From Brevibacillus formosus (GTDB taxonomy: Bacteria; Bacillota; Bacilli; Brevibacillales; Brevibacillaceae), in assembly GCF_003013405.1 (NCBI RefSeq), contig NZ_PXZL01000013.1, positions 535,343 to 599,342 of the forward strand: a DNA stretch of 64,000 nucleotides, in the 5' to 3' direction. Below the pieces are notes generated by a model. The model was not told where the DNA came from and did no database searches. It worked only from the letters and a program-made list of their open reading frames with translations. Position 1 is the stretch's first letter; every line of letters starts with the position of its first letter. Below are positions 44,336 through 54,528 of this stretch, piece by piece. The translations under genes were made by a program, and so were the position numbers.

Positions 44336-45355
44336 ATGGCGGATCATTTGCTACAAGTAGAAAACCTCCGCGTACATTTCAAAACGTACGGTGGAGAGGT
44401 ACAGGCTGTACGGGGAGTTACCTTTCATGTTGATCGTGGCGAGACGCTTGCGGTAGTGGGAGAGAGCGGCTGTGGAAAGAGTGTAACCGCCCAAGCGATC
44501 ATGGGCTTGATCCCGAACCCGCCGGGAAGAATCGTGGATGGTCAGATTCGTTTTGACGGAAAAGTTATCACGGGGATGAGTAAGAAGGAATTGCTTTCGG
44601 TTCGTGGAGCTGAGATCGGGATGGTCTTCCAGGACCCGATGACAGCACTGAACCCGACGATGAAGGTCGGCGCCCAAATCGTCGAGGGATTTGTTCGTAC
44701 ACAGCAGGTCAGCAAAGAAGAGGCACGGAAAAAAGCGATGGAGATGCTTCGACTGGTCGGTATCCCCGATCCGGAAAAACGGGTTGATCAATACCCGCAT
44801 GAGTTTTCCGGGGGAATGCGGCAACGTGTCGTCATCGCGATTGCACTAGCCAATAATCCAAAGCTCGTCATTGCAGATGAACCGACGACAGCATTGGATG
44901 TAACCATTCAAGCACAAATCTTGGACTTGCTTCGAGAATTGCAAGAAAAGCAGCAGCTCTCCATCGTGATGATTACACATGACTTGGGTGTCGTAGCCGA
45001 AATCGCGCACCGGGCCGTGGTCATGTATGCAGGAATTGTTGTGGAAACAGGCAAGGTAGAGGATATTTTCGCAAATCCGAAGCATCCGTACACATGGGGC
45101 TTGATGCGCTCGCTGCCGCGGATCGATGGTGTGGAAAAGGAACGCCTGGTACCGATTGAGGGAACGCCGCCAGACTTATTCCACCCGCCAAAAGGTTGTC
45201 CGTTCGCTCCGCGTTGTCAGTTTGCGATGGAAATATGCGAGCAGCAAATGCCGGAAGCTTCCACATTCACTGAGGGTCACCAAGCTGCATGTTGGCTACA
45301 TGATCCACGGGCACCGAAGCTGGAAGAACTGGTGGCAGCAGGGAGGCAGACGTAG
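44336..45355 (+). CDS. Peptide importer ATPase, DppD type (second importer)
   Basis: 339 residues: Walker [21 protein letters not shown], signature FSGGMRQR, Walker [13 protein letters not shown] and a C-terminal GCPFAPRCQFAMEIC segment of the oligopeptide ATPase family. The longer frame starting at 44246 overlaps the permease gene; ATAGGAGG 8 nt ahead of ATG 44336 fixes the start. Its stop directly abuts the next start. Confidence 0.95.
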   Translation: MADHLLQVENLRVHFKTYGGEVQAVRGVTFHVDRGETLAVVGESGCGKSVTAQAIMGLIPNPPGRIVDGQIRFDGKVITGMSKKELLSVRGAEIGMVFQDPMTALNPTMKVGAQIVEGFVRTQQVSKEEARKKAMEMLRLVGIPDPEKRVDQYPHEFSGGMRQRVVIAIALANNPKLVIADEPTTALDVTIQAQILDLLRELQEKQQLSIVMITHDLGVVAEIAHRAVVMYAGIVVETGKVEDIFANPKHPYTWGLMRSLPRIDGVEKERLVPIEGTPPDLFHPPKGCPFAPRCQFAMEICEQQMPEASTFTEGHQAACWLHDPRAPKLEELVAAGRQT

Positions 45356-46303
45356 ATGAGCCAAGCGTTGGTTGAAGTCAAAAATCTAAAAAAGCATTTT
45401 GAAATCGGTAATGGAGTTACGCTAAAGGCGGTCGACGGCGTTACCTTCACGATTAATCGCGGCGAGACGCTTGGACTAGTCGGAGAGAGTGGCTGCGGTA
45501 AGTCGACGTTGGGCAGAACGATGATTCGTCTCTATGAAAATACAGATGGAGAAGTTTTATTCAAAGGTAAAAATGCACACCGCTTAAAAGGGAAAGAGGC
45601 AGAGCAGTTCCACCGCGACGTCCAAATGATTTTTCAAGACCCGCAAGCAAGTCTGAATCCGCGCATGACCGTCATGGACATTATTGCGGAGGGCTTGGAT
45701 ATTCACGGCTTGTCTCGTGGAGCAAGAGCGGATCGGGTCAAAGAATTGCTGGAGCTGGTTGGTTTGTCGAAGGAACATGCGAACCGATTCCCCCATGAAT
45801 TCAGCGGAGGCCAAAGGCAGCGGATCGGGATAGCCCGGGCACTTGCGGTTGAGCCGGAATTTATTATCGCAGATGAACCGATTTCGGCACTTGATGTGTC
45901 GATCCAAGCGCAGGTCGTGAATCTTTTGGAAGACTTGCAGCAGGACAGGGGGCTGACTTACTTGTTTATCGCCCACGATCTGTCCATGGTGAAGCACATT
46001 TCTACTCGAATCGGAGTGATGTACCTCGGCAAAATGGTAGAAATGGCAAACAGCTTCGAGCTGTACGAAAAGCCGCTTCATCCATATACACAAGCGTTAC
46101 TGTCCTCGATTCCGATTCCTGATCCGACGATCAAGCGGGAGCGCATCATTTTGCAGGGCGATTTGCCGAGTCCTGCCAACGCTCCAAGCGGTTGTGTTTT
46201 CCGAACAAGATGCCCAAAGGCCATGGAGCAATGCGCGGCACAGGTTCCTGAATGGCAGGAAGCCGCACCGAACCATTGGGTTGCTTGCCATCTCTATCAG
46301 TAG
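45356..46303 (+). CDS. Peptide importer ATPase, DppF type (second importer)
   Basis: 315 residues; [10 protein letters not shown] near the start, Walker [22 protein letters not shown], signature FSGGQRQR, Walker [13 protein letters not shown] and C-terminal [17 protein letters not shown] 45356 follows the previous stop with no gap, with GGGAGG inside that gene's end. Partner ATPase of the DppD-type subunit. Confidence 0.95.
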   Translation: MSQALVEVKNLKKHFEIGNGVTLKAVDGVTFTINRGETLGLVGESGCGKSTLGRTMIRLYENTDGEVLFKGKNAHRLKGKEAEQFHRDVQMIFQDPQASLNPRMTVMDIIAEGLDIHGLSRGARADRVKELLELVGLSKEHANRFPHEFSGGQRQRIGIARALAVEPEFIIADEPISALDVSIQAQVVNLLEDLQQDRGLTYLFIAHDLSMVKHISTRIGVMYLGKMVEMANSFELYEKPLHPYTQALLSSIPIPDPTIKRERIILQGDLPSPANAPSGCVFRTRCPKAMEQCAAQVPEWQEAAPNHWVACHLYQ

Positions 46304-46339
46304 TTCGATTTTCAATCTTAAAATATAGGGGGAAACAAC

Positions 46340-47968
46340 GTGAAGAAAATAGCTGCCTTTGCCCTGTCACTCTCGCTCGTCATTCCGGCTCTGGCTGGAT
46401 GCGGCGGTAGTGGTGAGTCAGCATCGACTGGAGGTACCACAACCCCAGGCGCTGCTGTCAAACAAGAAGTTGTGTTCAATGCCAAGTCTGAGCCGCCAGA
46501 CTTGAACCCGCTCACCTCGACGGATACCACTTCCTTCTGGATCATGGATCACTTGGGGGAAGGCTTGTACACCAAGGATAAGGACGGCAATCCGATCCTG
46601 GGACAAGCCAAGGAAGTGAAGCTTTCTGATGACAAGCTGAAGTACACGTTCATTTTGCGCGATGACGTGAAATGGACCAACGGCGAGCCAGTGACAGCCG
46701 AGGATTTTGCTTACACGTATATGAAGCATCTGGATCCAGCAACTGCTTCGACTACGGCTTACTTGCTCTATTACATTAAAGGAGCAGAGGCATACAACAA
46801 GGGCACAGGAAAAGCAGAAGATGTGGGCATCAAGGCCGTGGATGCAAAAACGCTCGAAATCGAGCTGGTTGCTCCTACGTCGTACTTTGACAAAATGCTA
46901 GCTACCCGTTACTGGCACCCAATCAACAAGAAGCAGGCAGAAGCCACTCCAAAATGGGCAGCAAATGCAGATACCTACATCTCTAACGGTGCTTACAAGC
47001 TCGTATCCTGGAAGCACGACTCTGAGCTCGTTATCGAAAAGAACGAGCATTATTGGAACAAAGCGGACGTAAAAATGGAGAAGATCACTTGGAAAATGGT
47101 GAATGACGCCACGACTGCTTATCAGATGTACAAGAGCGGTGAGCTCGACTTCAACAAAGAGATGCCATCTGACATCCTCGCCCAAGAAAAATCGAGTCCA
47201 GACTTTAAATCCGTTCCTTACTACGGTACCTATATGTACATGTTTAACGTAACGAAAGAGCCATTTACGAATAAAAAAGTTCGCAAAGCATTCGCCATGT
47301 CGCTTGACCGTAATGCACTGTCAGAAATGGTTAGCCAAGGTGGAGAGACACCAGCTTACTCTATGGTTCCGCGTGGAGCGATGCAACCAAACGGAAAAGA
47401 CTTCCGCGAAGAGGGCGGAGACTACTTCAAAGAAGATTACGAAGCAGCGAAGAAGTTGCTGGCTGAAGGTATGCAAGAAGAAGGCTGGTCCACACTTCCA
47501 GAAGTTACACTCATGTACAACACCGATGAAAGCCACAAGAAAATAGCGCAGGCGATCCAGGAAATGCTCAAGAAAAATTTGGGCGTAGAAGTGAAAATGA
47601 CAAACCAAGAGTGGAAAGTATATCTGGATACAACGAAACAAAAGAACTACCAAATGGGCCGTATGGGCTGGGTAGGTCAAATCAACGACCCTGCGTTTAA
47701 CCTTGACTACTATTTGGGTGAAAGTCCGAACAACCGTACTGGTTGGGTGAACAAAGAGTATGATCAGTTGAATATGGCGGCAAAAGTTGAGCAAGACCCG
47801 AACAAGCGTATGGAATTGCTTCACCAGGCAGAAGCCATTTTGATGGATGAAATGCCGTTCATTCCAGTTTACCACTACCAGCAAAACTATTTGGTGAAAC
47901 CGAATCTGGAAGGGCTCACTTATCCAGTTAACGCGTTCCCAAGCGCTCGCTGGGCAACAAAAAAATAG
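46340..47968 (+). CDS. Peptide-binding lipoprotein, DppA/OppA type (second importer)
   Basis: 542-residue solute-binding lipoprotein of family 5; signal KKIAAFALSLSLVIPALAGC with lipobox LAGC, then a Gly/Ser/Thr-rich tether. Mature sequence has SEPPDLNPLTSTDT and LRDDVKWTNGEPVTAEDFAYTYMKHLDP, close to OppA/DppA. The start is GTG 46340 behind AGGGGG. Last gene of the importer operon, ended by a perfect terminator. Ligand range (di- or oligopeptides) unknown. Confidence 0.94.
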   Translation: MKKIAAFALSLSLVIPALAGCGGSGESASTGGTTTPGAAVKQEVVFNAKSEPPDLNPLTSTDTTSFWIMDHLGEGLYTKDKDGNPILGQAKEVKLSDDKLKYTFILRDDVKWTNGEPVTAEDFAYTYMKHLDPATASTTAYLLYYIKGAEAYNKGTGKAEDVGIKAVDAKTLEIELVAPTSYFDKMLATRYWHPINKKQAEATPKWAANADTYISNGAYKLVSWKHDSELVIEKNEHYWNKADVKMEKITWKMVNDATTAYQMYKSGELDFNKEMPSDILAQEKSSPDFKSVPYYGTYMYMFNVTKEPFTNKKVRKAFAMSLDRNALSEMVSQGGETPAYSMVPRGAMQPNGKDFREEGGDYFKEDYEAAKKLLAEGMQEEGWSTLPEVTLMYNTDESHKKIAQAIQEMLKKNLGVEVKMTNQEWKVYLDTTKQKNYQMGRMGWVGQINDPAFNLDYYLGESPNNRTGWVNKEYDQLNMAAKVEQDPNKRMELLHQAEAILMDEMPFIPVYHYQQNYLVKPNLEGLTYPVNAFPSARWATKK

Positions 47969-47969
47969 G

Positions 47970-47996
47970 AAAAAAGAGGAGCTTCTCCTCTTTTTT
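47970..47996 (+). terminator. Strong terminator after the second importer
   Basis: Perfect 12-bp stem AAAAAAGAGGAG / CTCCTCTTTTTT with a 3-nt loop, beginning one nt after the stop codon. Confidence 0.92.
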
Positions 47997-48048
47997 CTCT
48001 TTACATACTCCAACGAACATCTAGCAAGTGAGGAAAGGATGATTTCTC

Positions 48049-49851
48049 GTGATTTTGGACTATCTGCAAGTGAAATCCGCGTATCAGTTGAAGGTGGTAC
48101 CGCAGCGTAGAGAGATTACCTTTTTAACGAAGCTGACAGGCATCGCGCAGTTGTGGCGCTGGAATGAAGAGTCCAACCGCTCGGAGCAAGTGACCTTTTT
48201 CCCTGATCGAGTAGTAGAAGTTGACCATTCCCCGTGTGGAACGAAAACGATTGTCGGTATGGACAACAAGGGAGATGAGCGGCAGCAGTTCTTTTTGCTA
48301 ACAGAAAATGGAGCAGTCGTGAAACCGTTGACGGACGCTCCTGCTTATTTTCACTATTTGGGTGGCTGGTCACCTTGTGGGCAAAAGATCGCGTGGTCCA
48401 GCAATCGTCGGAATCCGCGTAGCTTTGATATTTTTGTACAGGATGTCGAGAGCGGTGCGTATGAAGAAGTCTTCCGTTATGATGGGCGCACAGATCCAAT
48501 TTGCTGGCTGCCAGACGGGACAGGACTCATTTTCAGCGTGCAGGAGACCAACATTGACAATTGCCTGTATTTGTTGAATCTGCAAACGAAGGAAGCACAA
48601 AAGCTCGCCATTTGCAGTAAACATGCGCGCTATCATTCCTTGGTACTGTCTATAGACGGCCAAACGGGATATCTTGTAACTGACCGCGATGAAAACACGA
48701 AAGCGTTGTGCCGCTTTTCACTGCATACAGGACAGCTGAACAAACTGGTGCACGACCCGAAATGGGACATTGAGGTGGCTAAATTATCCCCCGACGAGAG
48801 GCTGCTTGCCTTTACGATCAATGAAGGAGGCTATTCCGCACTTGCTCTCTATTCCTTGACAGAGAAACGCTGGGAGCGGGTGGAGCAAGCGCCACGTGGA
48901 GTGATCTCTTCTTTGGCGTGGGTGGATGATGATCAGCTCGCTTTTACACTGAAAAGTCCTACACTTCCAGGCGACATCTGGACGTACACCATTTCGGAGA
49001 AAACTAGCAGGCGTGTGACGAACATTGGTCGATCTGATGCTCTGGAGGATAAACTCATCGAGCCGGAATTGTGCACCTTTCACTCTTTTGATGGCTTGGA
49101 AGTTCCGTATTTCCTTTATGCCAAAGATGCATCTGAACATTCTGAGAAAAAACCAGTCGTCGTCTACGTTCATGGCGGTCCAGAGAGCCAAATTCGCCCG
49201 GAATATCATCCCGTTTTTCAATTTTTGGCGAATGAAGGCTTTACGGTGGTAGCACCAAATGTTCGCGGCAGCATGGGCTACGGTCGGGAATATGTCCAAC
49301 TCGACGATCGTCGCAAGCGGATGGATTCTGTAGCAGATTTGGCTTGGCTGGTCAAAGATTTACGCAACCGCCCAAGCGTTGACCCGAATGCGATCGGCAT
49401 TATGGGCCGCAGTTACGGAGGCTTCATGACATTGGCTGCGCTTACGCATTACCCTGACCTGTGGGCCGCGGGTGTTGATATTGTCGGGATTTCCCACTTC
49501 AAAACCTTTCTGGAGAACACCGGCGCATGGAGAAGGAGATTGCGTGAGGTGGAGTACGGGTTCCTCGGCGAAGACGATGACTTTTTTGAAGAAATTGCTC
49601 CTTTGAATCATTCCCATAAGATCACGGCTCCGCTTCTCGTATTCCATGGGCGCAATGATACGCGTGTTCCTGTCAGCGAAGCAGTACAGCTTGTAGCAGA
49701 CATGAGAGGCAGGGGACAAGAAGTCGATTTGCACATTTTTGAGGATGAAGGTCACTTTACCGAAAAACTGGACAATCACATCACGTTGAATCAAAAAATT
49801 TCCCAGTTCTTTTTGGAGAAGCTTGGATCCACCAATAAAATCGAGGAGTGA
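48049..49851 (+). CDS. S9-family serine peptidase (prolyl oligopeptidase / acylaminoacyl type)
   Basis: 600-residue cytoplasmic peptidase: an N-terminal beta-propeller (about 1-340, repeated SPCG/SPDE motifs) gates a C-terminal alpha/beta hydrolase domain. Catalytic triad S455 in GRSYGGFM, D537 in GRNDTRVP and H569 in DEGHFTEK. Oxyanion region VYVHGGPESQ. The start is GTG 48049 with GAGGAAAGG ahead. The stop overlaps the region of the next start, so the two S9 genes are cotranscribed. It cuts oligopeptides, probably after Pro or from acylated N-termini; specificity is not resolved by sequence. Confidence 0.92.
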   Translation: MILDYLQVKSAYQLKVVPQRREITFLTKLTGIAQLWRWNEESNRSEQVTFFPDRVVEVDHSPCGTKTIVGMDNKGDERQQFFLLTENGAVVKPLTDAPAYFHYLGGWSPCGQKIAWSSNRRNPRSFDIFVQDVESGAYEEVFRYDGRTDPICWLPDGTGLIFSVQETNIDNCLYLLNLQTKEAQKLAICSKHARYHSLVLSIDGQTGYLVTDRDENTKALCRFSLHTGQLNKLVHDPKWDIEVAKLSPDERLLAFTINEGGYSALALYSLTEKRWERVEQAPRGVISSLAWVDDDQLAFTLKSPTLPGDIWTYTISEKTSRRVTNIGRSDALEDKLIEPELCTFHSFDGLEVPYFLYAKDASEHSEKKPVVVYVHGGPESQIRPEYHPVFQFLANEGFTVVAPNVRGSMGYGREYVQLDDRRKRMDSVADLAWLVKDLRNRPSVDPNAIGIMGRSYGGFMTLAALTHYPDLWAAGVDIVGISHFKTFLENTGAWRRRLREVEYGFLGEDDDFFEEIAPLNHSHKITAPLLVFHGRNDTRVPVSEAVQLVADMRGRGQEVDLHIFEDEGHFTEKLDNHITLNQKISQFFLEKLGSTNKIEE

Positions 49852-49856
49852 GTAGA

Positions 49857-51872
49857 ATGACGCAAGCAAAAAGAGGCATAACGGCTGAAGATTTGTATCA
49901 AATGCGGTACGCGAGCGATCCGCAGCTATCACCAGACGGAAACACGCTTGCCTATGTGGAAAATCAAATCGATGAGTCACACGCATACCAAAATCACTTG
50001 TATTTACGCAGATTGGATGCAGATGATCCACAGCCTTTGACGTCTGGCTTCCGCGACACCTTTCCGCGCTGGTCGCCGGATGGTTCAAAGATTAGCTTTG
50101 TCTCGAATCGATCTGGAAAACCACAAATTTGGCTGATCGATGCTAACGGAGGAGAAGCAAGGCAGCTCACGTGTTGCAAAAACGGCGTCAGTAATCCGAT
50201 TTGGTCACCTGATGGCAAATACATTGTCTTTTCGTCGATCATGGATGAGGGAGAAACATTTGCAGACCAGGAGGGAACCGAAGAAAAAGGAAATGCCAAA
50301 GCCATTCATGTCGGAAGAATGAAGTATAAATCCGATGATCTCGGGTTTATTTACGAGAAAAACAAGCAGTTGGCCATTGTTCATGTAGAAACAGGCGAGG
50401 TTACGCCACTCAGCGATGGCCCGTACAATCATACGGTTGGCTCCTGGTCTCCGGATGGAAAATGGCTCGCGATTACGGCGAACCGAGCAGAAGACCCTGA
50501 TTTTCAGCATAGTGTTGACGTTTTTCTCATCCCTTTTGAAGGGGGAGAATGGAAAAAGCTGACCAACAGCAAAGGGATTTTTGCCTACCCAACCTGGTCA
50601 CACGACGGTAAGAAGCTAGCGTATATCGGAAGTGAATTGGACACGCATTTGTACGCAGCACAGAAGCGCATCTGGGTATATGATTTTGAAAAGGGCGACT
50701 ATACGTGCATCACAGCGGATTGGGATGTACAGGTTGGCGATTCCACTATCGGAGACATGCGCTCGCCTGGTCACCCCAATCCAGGTGCTGTATGGACAGC
50801 GGACGGAAAAGGCATGTACTTTATTGCAAGTGAACGAGGAAATTCCGGCATCTATCACGTGACATTGGACGGACAAGTCACTCATGTCGTAGCGGGGGAC
50901 CGGAATATTTACGGCTTTTCGCTGGATGAAAACGAACAAACGGTGGTTGCTGCTATCAGTGACCCGTTTACGCCAGGCGACTTGTATCAAGTAAGCCTGA
51001 AGGACGGAGAAGAAAAACGTTTGACAGCACTGAACAAAGAGCTATTTGCGGGCATTGAGCTCCCGGTTCCAGAAGAAATCGAGTTTGTCGCAAAGGATGG
51101 CTGGAAGCTGCACGGTTGGATGCTCAAGCCAGTCGGTTTTGAAGAAGGAAAAAAATACCCGATGGTTCTGCAAATTCATGGCGGGCCTCATTCCATGTAT
51201 GGAAATACGTTTTTCCACGAGTTCCAGCTGCTCGCTGCAAAAGGCTACGCCGTACTCTATACGAATCCGAGAGGGAGCTTTGGCTACGGAGAGCGATTTG
51301 TTCAGGCGTGCTGCGGTGACTATGGCGGGAACGATTACCGCGATTTGATGACGGCTGTGCAATTTGCATGTGATCATTTCGATTTTGTCGATGAGGACCG
51401 CTTGGGTGTCGCAGGGGGCAGCTACGGTGGCTTCATGACGAACTGGATCGTCGGTAAAACCAATCGATTCAAAGCGGGTGTAACTGATCGGAGTATTTGC
51501 AACTGGGTAAGCTTTTACGGTGTCAGTGATATCGGGTATTTCTTCACTGCCGAAGAGATTCAGGCAAATCCATTCACGAATCCGGAAAAAATGTGGCAGC
51601 ATTCACCGATTCGCTTGGTAGAGAACATCGAGACGCCTCTGCTGATCATGCATGGGGAACATGACTACCGTTGCCCGATCGAACAGGCCGAGCAGCTTTA
51701 TGTGACATTGAAGCATCAAGGCAAGGCTCCGGTATCGTTTGTCCGTTTCCCGGGTGCCAGTCATGAGCTTTCCCGCAGTGGTGATCCAGAGCAACGCGTG
51801 TTGAGACTGCAATATACGACAGATTGGTTCGACAGTTATTTGGTTGCACACCAAAAAGAGAAAGTCGAATAA
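49857..51872 (+). CDS. S9-family serine peptidase, second paralogue
   Basis: About 671 residues, same architecture as its neighbour: propeller repeats (DPQLSPDGN, FPRWSPDGS, SWSPDGKWLAI) then a hydrolase domain with S522 in GGSYGGFMTNW, D603 in HGEHDYRCP and H636 in PGASHELSR. The GGSYGGFMTNW form is like YuxL/acylaminoacyl peptidases. ATG 49857 has GAGGAG 8 nt ahead; GTG 49848 overlaps that site. It lies 5 nt after the first S9 stop and 31 nt before the M20 gene. The pair differs enough to suggest different substrates. Confidence 0.92.
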   Translation: MTQAKRGITAEDLYQMRYASDPQLSPDGNTLAYVENQIDESHAYQNHLYLRRLDADDPQPLTSGFRDTFPRWSPDGSKISFVSNRSGKPQIWLIDANGGEARQLTCCKNGVSNPIWSPDGKYIVFSSIMDEGETFADQEGTEEKGNAKAIHVGRMKYKSDDLGFIYEKNKQLAIVHVETGEVTPLSDGPYNHTVGSWSPDGKWLAITANRAEDPDFQHSVDVFLIPFEGGEWKKLTNSKGIFAYPTWSHDGKKLAYIGSELDTHLYAAQKRIWVYDFEKGDYTCITADWDVQVGDSTIGDMRSPGHPNPGAVWTADGKGMYFIASERGNSGIYHVTLDGQVTHVVAGDRNIYGFSLDENEQTVVAAISDPFTPGDLYQVSLKDGEEKRLTALNKELFAGIELPVPEEIEFVAKDGWKLHGWMLKPVGFEEGKKYPMVLQIHGGPHSMYGNTFFHEFQLLAAKGYAVLYTNPRGSFGYGERFVQACCGDYGGNDYRDLMTAVQFACDHFDFVDEDRLGVAGGSYGGFMTNWIVGKTNRFKAGVTDRSICNWVSFYGVSDIGYFFTAEEIQANPFTNPEKMWQHSPIRLVENIETPLLIMHGEHDYRCPIEQAEQLYVTLKHQGKAPVSFVRFPGASHELSRSGDPEQRVLRLQYTTDWFDSYLVAHQKEKVE

Positions 51873-51903
51873 GCAGGTAAATGCCAGTAGGAGGTGCCCG
51901 ATC

Positions 51904-53283
51904 GTGAACAAAGAACAAGTTATAGGCATCGTGCAAGAAAATTTGCCGCATGCAATCGAGAAGCTGAAGCAATATTTGCGTTTTCCTACCGTATCCGCAC
52001 AGCATAAGGCCATCCCAGAGACGGTTGAATACGTGGTCAAGATGATTCATGAGGTTGGCGGTGAGACAAAGGTCCTCGATAATCTCAGGGGCAATCCAGT
52101 GGTGTATGCGTTTTTTGCAGCAGGCAGTGAGGGAGACGCCAGCAAAACGATCCTGTTTTACGATCACTACGATGTTCAACCACCTGAACCGTTTCATGAG
52201 TGGAACACGGAGCCGTTCGACCCTACGATCATCGATGGAAAGCTGTATGCGCGTGGGGTTGCCGACAATAAAGGTGATCTCGTCGCGCGTCTGACGGCGA
52301 TTCAGATTTTGCAGCAGCAAGCGGGCGGTTTGCCTTGCAACATCAAGTTTCTGATCGAAGGAGAAGAAGAGATCGGCAGCCCGAATCTGGAGCCATATCT
52401 TCGAGCGTACAAGGAGCTTTTCCAGGCGGATGCCTGCATTTGGGAATTCGGTGGAAAGGACGAAAATGAGCGAATCAGCATGGTTGCCGGGATCAAAGGA
52501 ATGGCCTACCTAGAGCTGACATGTGTTGGGGCAGATATCGACATGCACTCCTCTGTCGGTGCCTATGTAGACAATGCAGCATGGCGCCTCGTACAGGCAT
52601 TGGCGACGATGAAAAATCAGCAAAACGAGATTTTGGTCGAAGGCTTCTTCGATGGGATCGAGGAACCGACAGCGGATGAAAAGAAAGTCGTTTCCGAATT
52701 GCCGTTCAGTGAAGAGGCGACAGCAGCGCTATACGGCTTGAAACGCCCACTGATTACCGCGTCAAACAACGTGGACCCGCGAGAAGCTATGGTATTCCAC
52801 CCGACCATGACCATTTGCGGTCTGGATAGCGGCTATACAGGAGAGGGCGCGAAGACGGTGCTGCCGAAAAGCGCGATGGCCAAGCTGGATTGCCGCCTTG
52901 TCCCAGGACAAGATCCACAGCACATCATGAAATGCATCGAGAATCATTTGGAGAAGCATGGTTTTACGGATATTACCGTCACCATGATCAACGGACAGAA
53001 AGCGTATCGCTCCGATTTCCACCATCCATTTGTTGCTCATGTACTGGATACGGCTCGCGTCATATATGATCATGAACCCGTGCTTTCGCCAAACGCGGCA
53101 GGCACAGGTCCGATGTATATTTTTGGTGAACAGCTGAAGCTTCCTGTCGTCAGTACAGGGGTAGGCTGGGTTGGCTGCAAAGTACATGCGCCGAACGAAT
53201 CCATCCGTTTGAAAGACTTCGAGGAAGGAATTGCCCATATGGTTGTCATGCTCTCTGGGTTTGCCAAAGCGCTGTCAGAGTAG
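51904..53283 (+). CDS. M20-family metallopeptidase (dipeptidase / ArgE-DapE type)
   Basis: 459-residue zinc peptidase. Metal-ligand motifs: H and D in FYDHYDVQPPEP, D in RGVADNKGD, catalytic and ligand Glu in EGEEEIGSPNL, and a late His in GCKVHAPNES. A dimerisation domain interrupts the catalytic one, as in M20A/M20F. It resembles dipeptidases of the CNDP/PepV-like group. TAGGAGG lies 10 nt ahead of GTG 51904; the longer frame from 51844 overlaps the S9 gene. It would finish dipeptides produced by the S9 peptidases. Confidence 0.92.
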   Translation: MNKEQVIGIVQENLPHAIEKLKQYLRFPTVSAQHKAIPETVEYVVKMIHEVGGETKVLDNLRGNPVVYAFFAAGSEGDASKTILFYDHYDVQPPEPFHEWNTEPFDPTIIDGKLYARGVADNKGDLVARLTAIQILQQQAGGLPCNIKFLIEGEEEIGSPNLEPYLRAYKELFQADACIWEFGGKDENERISMVAGIKGMAYLELTCVGADIDMHSSVGAYVDNAAWRLVQALATMKNQQNEILVEGFFDGIEEPTADEKKVVSELPFSEEATAALYGLKRPLITASNNVDPREAMVFHPTMTICGLDSGYTGEGAKTVLPKSAMAKLDCRLVPGQDPQHIMKCIENHLEKHGFTDITVTMINGQKAYRSDFHHPFVAHVLDTARVIYDHEPVLSPNAAGTGPMYIFGEQLKLPVVSTGVGWVGCKVHAPNESIRLKDFEEGIAHMVVMLSGFAKALSE

Positions 53284-53319
53284 CAGCATACGAGTAAAGG
53301 ATTATGCAATCTGATAGCG

Positions 53320-53357
53320 AAAAAGGGGCCTTTCTTATAAAAAGGTCTCCTTTTTTA
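53320..53357 (+). terminator. Terminator after the peptidase operon
   Basis: AAAAAGG...CCTTT pairs with AAAGG...CCTTTTTT around CTTATAA; imperfect stem of about 14 bp with a T run, 36 nt after the stop. Confidence 0.75.
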
Positions 53358-53460
53358 TTTGGAACCCCTCACAGCACTTCCAGAGTGGACTTTGCTTTTG
53401 CAAACCATGTACAATCGTAGATGATAGTGTTACATACTACATTTACAGGAGGCGAAATGC

Positions 53461-54432
53461 GTGAACAGCGATACACATCCATTCGAAATCGCAACCTTTG
53501 CTGGCGGATGCTTCTGGTGCATGGTCAGTCCGTTTGACAAGATGCCAGGCATTCAAAAAGTCGTCTCCGGCTATACAGGCGGTCATGTCGAAAACCCAAC
53601 CTATGAACAGGTATGCTCTGATACGACGGGACACTATGAAGCGGTCCAAATCACATATGATCCGTCCCTGATCTCATACGACGAATTGCTGCAAATGTTT
53701 TGGAGACAAATCGACCCGACAGACGCTGGTGGTCAATTTGGTGACCGAGGTCAATCGTATGCGCCGGCGATCTTCTATCATAATGAAGAGCAAGAAAGGC
53801 TTGCGCAAAAATCCAAGCAAGAGCTGGAAGCGAGCGGTCGTTTCCAAAAGCCCATTGCAACGCTGATTTTGCCAGCCAAACCGTTCTATCCGGCGGAGGA
53901 GTATCATCAGGACTACTATAAGAAAAATCCGGTTCGCTACCAGTATTACCGCGCGGCATCAGGCAGAGCGAAATTCACCAAGGAAGCATGGCGCGACCGT
54001 GCGAAGCAAGAAGAATTGAAAAAAATCTTGACCCCGCTCCAGTACGAGGTCACGCAAAACAACGGGACAGAACGTCCGTTTACGAACGAATTCTGGGATC
54101 ACAAAGAAGAGGGCATCTACGTTGACATCGTCTCCAACGAGCCTTTGTTCAGTTCCTTGGACAAGTTCGATTCCGGTTGCGGGTGGCCATCCTTCACCAA
54201 GCCATTGCAGGAGGAGAACGTAACCGAGCATGTGGATTTGACACATAATATGATTCGTACAGAGGTTCGCAGCAAAGAAGCAGATTCTCATCTCGGCCAC
54301 GTTTTCGAGGACGGTCCAGGTGAAAATGGATTGCGTTACTGCATCAATTCAGCCGCATTGCGCTTCATTCCGAAGGATCGTTTGGAGGAAGAGGGCTTCG
54401 GGGAATATAAGCGATTGTTTGAAAAAGAATAG
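53461..54432 (+). CDS. msrAB: Fused methionine sulfoxide reductase MsrA-MsrB
   Basis: Repairs oxidised methionine in proteins: the MsrA half (about 1-155) reduces the S form and the MsrB half (about 180-320) the R form. MsrA active site GCFWC with C17; MsrB catalytic C294 in [12 protein letters not shown], with SGCGWPSF upstream. The MsrB zinc cysteines are absent ([13 protein letters not shown]), as in zinc-free MsrB. 323 aa, usual for the fusion. GTG 53461 behind AGGAGG is the start. Single gene with terminator; cytoplasmic since no signal peptide is seen. Confidence 0.96.
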   Translation: MNSDTHPFEIATFAGGCFWCMVSPFDKMPGIQKVVSGYTGGHVENPTYEQVCSDTTGHYEAVQITYDPSLISYDELLQMFWRQIDPTDAGGQFGDRGQSYAPAIFYHNEEQERLAQKSKQELEASGRFQKPIATLILPAKPFYPAEEYHQDYYKKNPVRYQYYRAASGRAKFTKEAWRDRAKQEELKKILTPLQYEVTQNNGTERPFTNEFWDHKEEGIYVDIVSNEPLFSSLDKFDSGCGWPSFTKPLQEENVTEHVDLTHNMIRTEVRSKEADSHLGHVFEDGPGENGLRYCINSAALRFIPKDRLEEEGFGEYKRLFEKE

Positions 54433-54438
54433 AGTGTG

Positions 54439-54480
54439 GACCGCTGCTCTCCGGGAAACATGGGAGAAGGGCGGTCTTTT
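54439..54480 (+). terminator. Terminator after msrAB
   Basis: GACCGC (54439-54444) / GCGGTC (54471-54476) with an inner CTCTCC/GGGAG stem and a TTTTT tail. Confidence 0.8.
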
Positions 54481-54528
54481 TGCTAAACATACAACGAGGG
54501 AAACATAAGAGAATGCAGGGAGGGTCCA

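Noticed and set aside
48091..48106. GGTGGTACCGCAGCG resembling the T-box antiterminator motif
   Set aside because: It lies inside the first S9 peptidase coding sequence, encoding VVPQR, with no leader, specifier stem or terminator around it.
54120..54200. Missing zinc cysteines in the MsrB half read as an inactive domain
   Set aside because: Zinc-free MsrB domains are common and the catalytic Cys294 is present.
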